From positions 1 to 6,152 of the forward strand of contig DNXM01000205.1 of the NCBI GenBank assembly GCA_003505905.1: a stretch of DNA of 6,152 nucleotides, in the 5' to 3' direction. A program made the translations under genes and the position numbers. The notes below the pieces were generated by a model. The model was not told where the DNA came from. It saw nothing but the letters and a program-made list of their open reading frames with translations, and did not search any database. Below, piece after piece: positions 5,544 to 6,152 of the stretch (position 1 is the first letter of the stretch; each line of letters begins with the position of its first letter). Source of the stretch: Oscillospiraceae bacterium (GTDB taxonomy: Bacteria > Bacillota > Clostridia > Oscillospirales > Acutalibacteraceae).

Positions 5544-6062
5544 ATGAAGAGATTTTTAATTGTTTCGCTGTGCTTATTGCTCTGGACAGCCTGCCTATCC
5601 GGTTGTGCCGCCAATACATCACCAAACGATACCACCGTTTCCGAAAAAAACAGCACTACAGCGCCAACCGCAGGCAGCAGCACAAACACCGCTGCCGAAA
5701 CCGATTCCGCTTTGAAAGCGGAAAATTTGGTCGGCGACTATCAAGATTCCGTTTCCGGTCGGGCGAGTGCCACGGTCGAGCTTGATGCCGACGGTGAAAC
5801 ACTCAAAATTGATGTTTCGTGGGCAAATTCAGCCAGTGAAACGGTCGAATGGTCGATGACGGCTACCCTCACGAACGACAATCGTTTGGTCTACACCGAT
5901 TGCAAAAACGATAGCGTGATTTATGCCGATAACGGCACGGAAACTAGAACAGGGATATACAAAGACGGGAGCGGTTATTTTACCGCAGAAAACGGTAAGC
6001 TTCTTTGGAACGGCGCAGCAGACGCTAATTGCAAATCCTGTGTTTTTGAAAAAATTGCATAA
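5544..6062 (+). CDS. Small exported lipoprotein of unknown function
   Basis: This is a 172-residue lipoprotein. The signal peptide MKRFLIVSLCLLLWTAC ends in a classic lipobox LSGC, with the lipidated cysteine at C21, so the mature protein should be anchored on the outer face of the membrane. A Thr/Ser/Asn-rich linker (about 22-62) leads to a compact beta-rich domain (about 65-172). That domain starts LVGDYQDSVSGRASATVEL, contains DVSWANSASETVEWSM and ends KLLWNGAADANCKSCVFEKIA. I recognise the GDYQD...SWANSASET pattern only as the sort of small domain found in uncharacterised Firmicutes extracellular proteins; no enzyme motif is visible. The ATG at 5544 has AAGGA 8 nt upstream. A TTG two codons earlier (5538) is too close to that site. 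The gene appears monocistronic: own promoter, terminator 14 nt after its stop. Confidence 0.85.
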   Translation: MKRFLIVSLCLLLWTACLSGCAANTSPNDTTVSEKNSTTAPTAGSSTNTAAETDSALKAENLVGDYQDSVSGRASATVELDADGETLKIDVSWANSASETVEWSMTATLTNDNRLVYTDCKNDSVIYADNGTETRTGIYKDGSGYFTAENGKLLWNGAADANCKSCVFEKIA

Positions 6063-6076
6063 CCGATTATTCTTTG

Positions 6077-6106
6077 CCCAATCGAATCTTTTTCGATTGG
6101 GTTTTT
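6077..6106 (+). terminator. Intrinsic terminator of the lipoprotein gene
   Basis: CCCAATCGAA (6077-6086) pairs perfectly with TTCGATTGGG (6092-6101) over a 5-nt loop (TCTTT), followed by TTTTT (6102-6106). The stem is an uninterrupted 10 bp, starting 14 nt after the stop codon. No A-tract flanks the other side, so it acts on the plus strand. Confidence 0.95.
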
Positions 6107-6114
6107 CAATAAGC

Positions 6115-6143
6115 TTGATTTTTTTGAAGGCTTTTGATAAGAT
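6115..6143 (+). promoter_or_regulatory. Probable promoter for a gene beyond the right edge
   Basis: TTGATT (6115-6120) and TAAGAT (6138-6143) are separated by 17 nt, and TGA directly before the -10 gives an extended -10. It follows the terminator closely, as expected for the start of a new transcription unit whose gene lies outside the window. Confidence 0.5.
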
Positions 6144-6152
6144 GAAGAAAAA

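Overview
The window looks like chromosome from a Gram-positive anaerobe of the Clostridia, most plausibly a gut Oscillospiraceae/Ruminococcaceae relative. This is inferred from the ruvC-ruvA-ruvB gene order, the style of the RuvA/RuvB proteins, strong AGGAGG-type ribosome sites, near-consensus sigma-A promoters with extended -10 elements, and Firmicutes-style secreted proteins. No mobile element, CRISPR array, tRNA or rRNA gene was recognised.

Layout. Positions 1-1526 on the minus strand hold the Holliday-junction operon ruvC-ruvA-ruvB (ruvB runs off the left edge), with an extended -10 promoter and a leader of about 120 nt. Positions 1563-3141, also minus strand, hold a single-gene unit: a secreted calcineurin-like metallophosphoesterase with a perfect-consensus promoter, a palindromic leader and a strong intrinsic terminator. 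Positions 3179-5407, plus strand, are transcribed divergently from it and hold a secreted right-handed parallel beta-helix protein, followed 20 nt later by the remains of an acyltransferase-3 membrane protein. Positions 5474-6106, plus strand, hold a small lipoprotein with its own probable promoter and a perfect terminator. A further plus-strand promoter at 6115-6143 points out of the window.

How the genes work together. RuvA, RuvB and RuvC normally form the branch-migration and resolvase complex of homologous recombination. The divergent pair (phosphoesterase and beta-helix protein) and the lipoprotein are all exported, so the right half of the window is an envelope or extracellular locus, perhaps for glycan or phosphorylated-substrate handling; the substrate cannot be read from the sequence.

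The most notable observations are lesions in otherwise well-preserved genes. ruvA has an in-frame TAA at codon 14, between a well-placed TTG start and an intact remainder. The acyltransferase has lost roughly half its length by an in-frame internal deletion. The same gene also appears to have lost one A in an A6 run near its 3' end. These are either real decay or sequencing/assembly errors, and raw reads would decide. I did not find convincing evidence for a wholly new biological system here.
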